Origin: Deltaproteobacteria bacterium RIFCSPHIGHO2_12_FULL_43_9
GTDB lineage: Bacteria; Bdellovibrionota; O2-12-FULL-43-9
Reading direction: 5' to 3'
Length of the DNA: 6,836 nt
Assembly (NCBI GenBank): GCA_001798265.1
Contig: MGRR01000029.1
Span: 17,439-24,274 of the forward strand
Every line of letters begins with the position of its first letter. Within the stretch, counting starts at the first letter, position 1. Positions 5,541-6,836 of the stretch are shown here, piece by piece. The notes under the pieces were generated by a model, which did not search any database, had not been told where the DNA came from, and saw only the letters and a program-made list of their open reading frames with translations. Both the position numbers and the translations under genes were made by a program.

Positions 5541-6836
5541 ATGTTTAGTAAAGCAAAAGAGTCTGAGATTACGCTTCGAACTATAATGGTCCTTGCCGGT
5601 GCCGGGCTTATACTGGTGCAGATAATCCTGTTTCGTGAGATTGGTACCGTTTTACACAGCACCGAGCTATCCCTGACCCTTGTTTTAGTCACATTTTTTC
5701 TGAGTCTGACCATTGGCTATCTGATCTCAACCCCCTTTTCCCAAAGGGCAGTGGAGGCCTTTGTTTTAACTGCCGGGGTGTTTCAGATTTTTCTGGTACC
5801 AATCATCCGTGCGCTTGGGATAGTGGGAGAGTGGAGCGGATGGGAGTTGGTTGGGCATCTCTCTATTTTAGGTCTGACAGGACTGGTTGCATCGAGTCTT
5901 TTTAGCATCTTTCTGCCGCGATTTTCCAAGGATCCGAAGAGCCTTGTCTCGCTCTATTTGTGGGAGCTCTCAGGTTCTGCTCTGGGTGTCGGGCTTTCGT
6001 TTATGAGCATAGCAATCGGTCACAATCTTTTAATATCCCTTCATCAGGTGGTTGTGATTATTTTATTGATTTTGGTCTTAGGGCGTAAAAGGAATCTTAT
6101 ATTTTTAATTCCATCTTTGGTGGCGGTGGCAATTTTTTCAATAAACCTGCGTGAGCCGGCCAACAGAAAATACTTTGAGATAAAAGAGGGAATATATAGC
6201 GCACGCGTTCTAACAAGCCAATATAGCGAGTATCAGAAAATAGATATCATTGAGGGAAATATCGACAGCATAAGAAAGAGATTTTTTTACCTCGATGGAT
6301 GGCGCCAGGTCGGAAGAGAACCTGAGGACCTTTTAAATAAAACATTGGCTGAATTGGCCATTTATCTCCCCAATGTTCCCCATAATGACGTTATGATCGC
6401 CGGTTCCGGAATCAGCACCATTGTTCCAGTGCTTCTTCCCGTCTTCAAGCATGTGGTTTCTGTAGAGGTAGATAAAGATGTTGTCCGCGAGTTTCTGAAA
6501 TGGACGCGTCCGGACCTGATTAAAGAGAAAGGGTGGGAGGTTGTTATAGACGATGCTTATCACTATTTACTTCAAACCGACAGGACCTTTGATGTCGTTA
6601 TCAATAACGTTACAGGACCATTTTATCTTCAGTCGGTCAGAATATTCTCCGAAAATTTCTTTCAGCTTGCCAGAAAACACCTGAATTTTGATGGTGTGTA
6701 TGTAACATACCTGCCTGAGCCCTTTTCTGAAAAGAGCAAAAGTTCGTATGAGGTTATAACTGGTTTAAGAAATGTTTTCGATTCAGTTGCCGTATTCAAT
6801 CACAGGCCTTCAGGAAACGGTTTCGCTATCGCGGGG
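5541..6836 (+). CDS. Membrane-anchored spermidine-synthase-like protein without catalytic Asp, C-terminus cut off by window edge
   Basis: An open frame of 432 codons runs to the right edge. Residues about 14-201 form roughly seven hydrophobic segments (about 14-34, 43-63, 70-92, 103-125, 136-160, 163-181, 185-201), including SLYLWELSGSALG, typical of the membrane domain fused to spermidine-synthase-like proteins. From about 210 comes a soluble Rossmann methyltransferase/aminopropyltransferase fold: glycine loop AGSGIST (287-293), acidic VEVD (308-311) for the nucleoside ribose, DDA (337-339), and FDVVINNVTGP (350-360). In true enzymes the last stretch reads DVIIxDxxDP. Here N356 replaces the catalytic Asp and G359 the second Asp, and the Asp of GGxDGG is also missing. 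It is therefore unlikely to make spermidine and its real function is unknown. ATG 5541 lacks a clear Shine-Dalgarno but sits 13 residues before the first membrane segment. It is divergent from the radical SAM-like gene, 57 bp away. Confidence 0.85.
   Translation, partial: MFSKAKESEITLRTIMVLAGAGLILVQIILFREIGTVLHSTELSLTLVLVTFFLSLTIGYLISTPFSQRAVEAFVLTAGVFQIFLVPIIRALGIVGEWSGWELVGHLSILGLTGLVASSLFSIFLPRFSKDPKSLVSLYLWELSGSALGVGLSFMSIAIGHNLLISLHQVVVIILLILVLGRKRNLIFLIPSLVAVAIFSINLREPANRKYFEIKEGIYSARVLTSQYSEYQKIDIIEGNIDSIRKRFFYLDGWRQVGREPEDLLNKTLAELAIYLPNVPHNDVMIAGSGISTIVPVLLPVFKHVVSVEVDKDVVREFLKWTRPDLIKEKGWEVVIDDAYHYLLQTDRTFDVVINNVTGPFYLQSVRIFSENFFQLARKHLNFDGVYVTYLPEPFSEKSKSSYEVITGLRNVFDSVAVFNHRPSGNGFAIAG

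Noticed and set aside
5480..5713. 77-codon minus-strand ORF upstream of the radical SAM-like gene
   Set aside because: It is antisense to the first membrane segments of the spermidine-synthase-like gene and shows no own signal.

Overview
The window holds six protein genes from what looks like a Gram-negative-type bacterium with a respiratory or anaerobic metabolism. The evidence is proton-pumping complex I subunits, a YfbR-type nucleotidase, a 7Fe-type ferredoxin and a radical SAM/SPASM protein. The gene fusion and the palindromic intergenic repeat recall deltaproteobacterial, SAR324 or Nitrospinota-like lineages. That placement is a guess; the sequence alone does not fix the taxon.

Left part (1-3490, minus strand): a complex I gene cluster read leftwards. 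It begins with a single ORF joining NuoB (cluster N2 subunit) directly to NuoD (quinone-site subunit), with no NuoC between them. After 103 bp carrying a tandem 17-bp repeat and a hairpin comes NuoG, which runs off the left edge. No nuoA precedes the fusion, and no nuoC, nuoE or nuoF lies where the usual A-to-N order would place them. A good sigma70-like promoter sits about 50 bp upstream of the fusion gene, with a perfect 26-bp tandem duplication just upstream of its -35 box.

Middle (3784-4623, plus strand): divergent from the nuo genes, a YfbR-like 5'-deoxynucleotidase gene is followed 15 bp later by a small ferredoxin gene, probably one transcript. The ferredoxin is a conceivable electron partner for a complex I that may lack NuoE/NuoF, but that is inference from position only.

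Right part: a radical SAM/SPASM-like gene (4635-5483, minus) converges on the ferredoxin gene with an 11-bp gap. Its otherwise canonical CxxxCxxC motif has Ser in place of the third Cys. Divergent from it, a membrane-anchored spermidine-synthase-like protein (5541 to the right edge, plus) has lost both catalytic Asp residues of true aminopropyltransferases. No rRNA, tRNA, CRISPR array, insertion sequence or phage gene was recognised. The longest gene-free stretch is 3491-3783 (293 bp).
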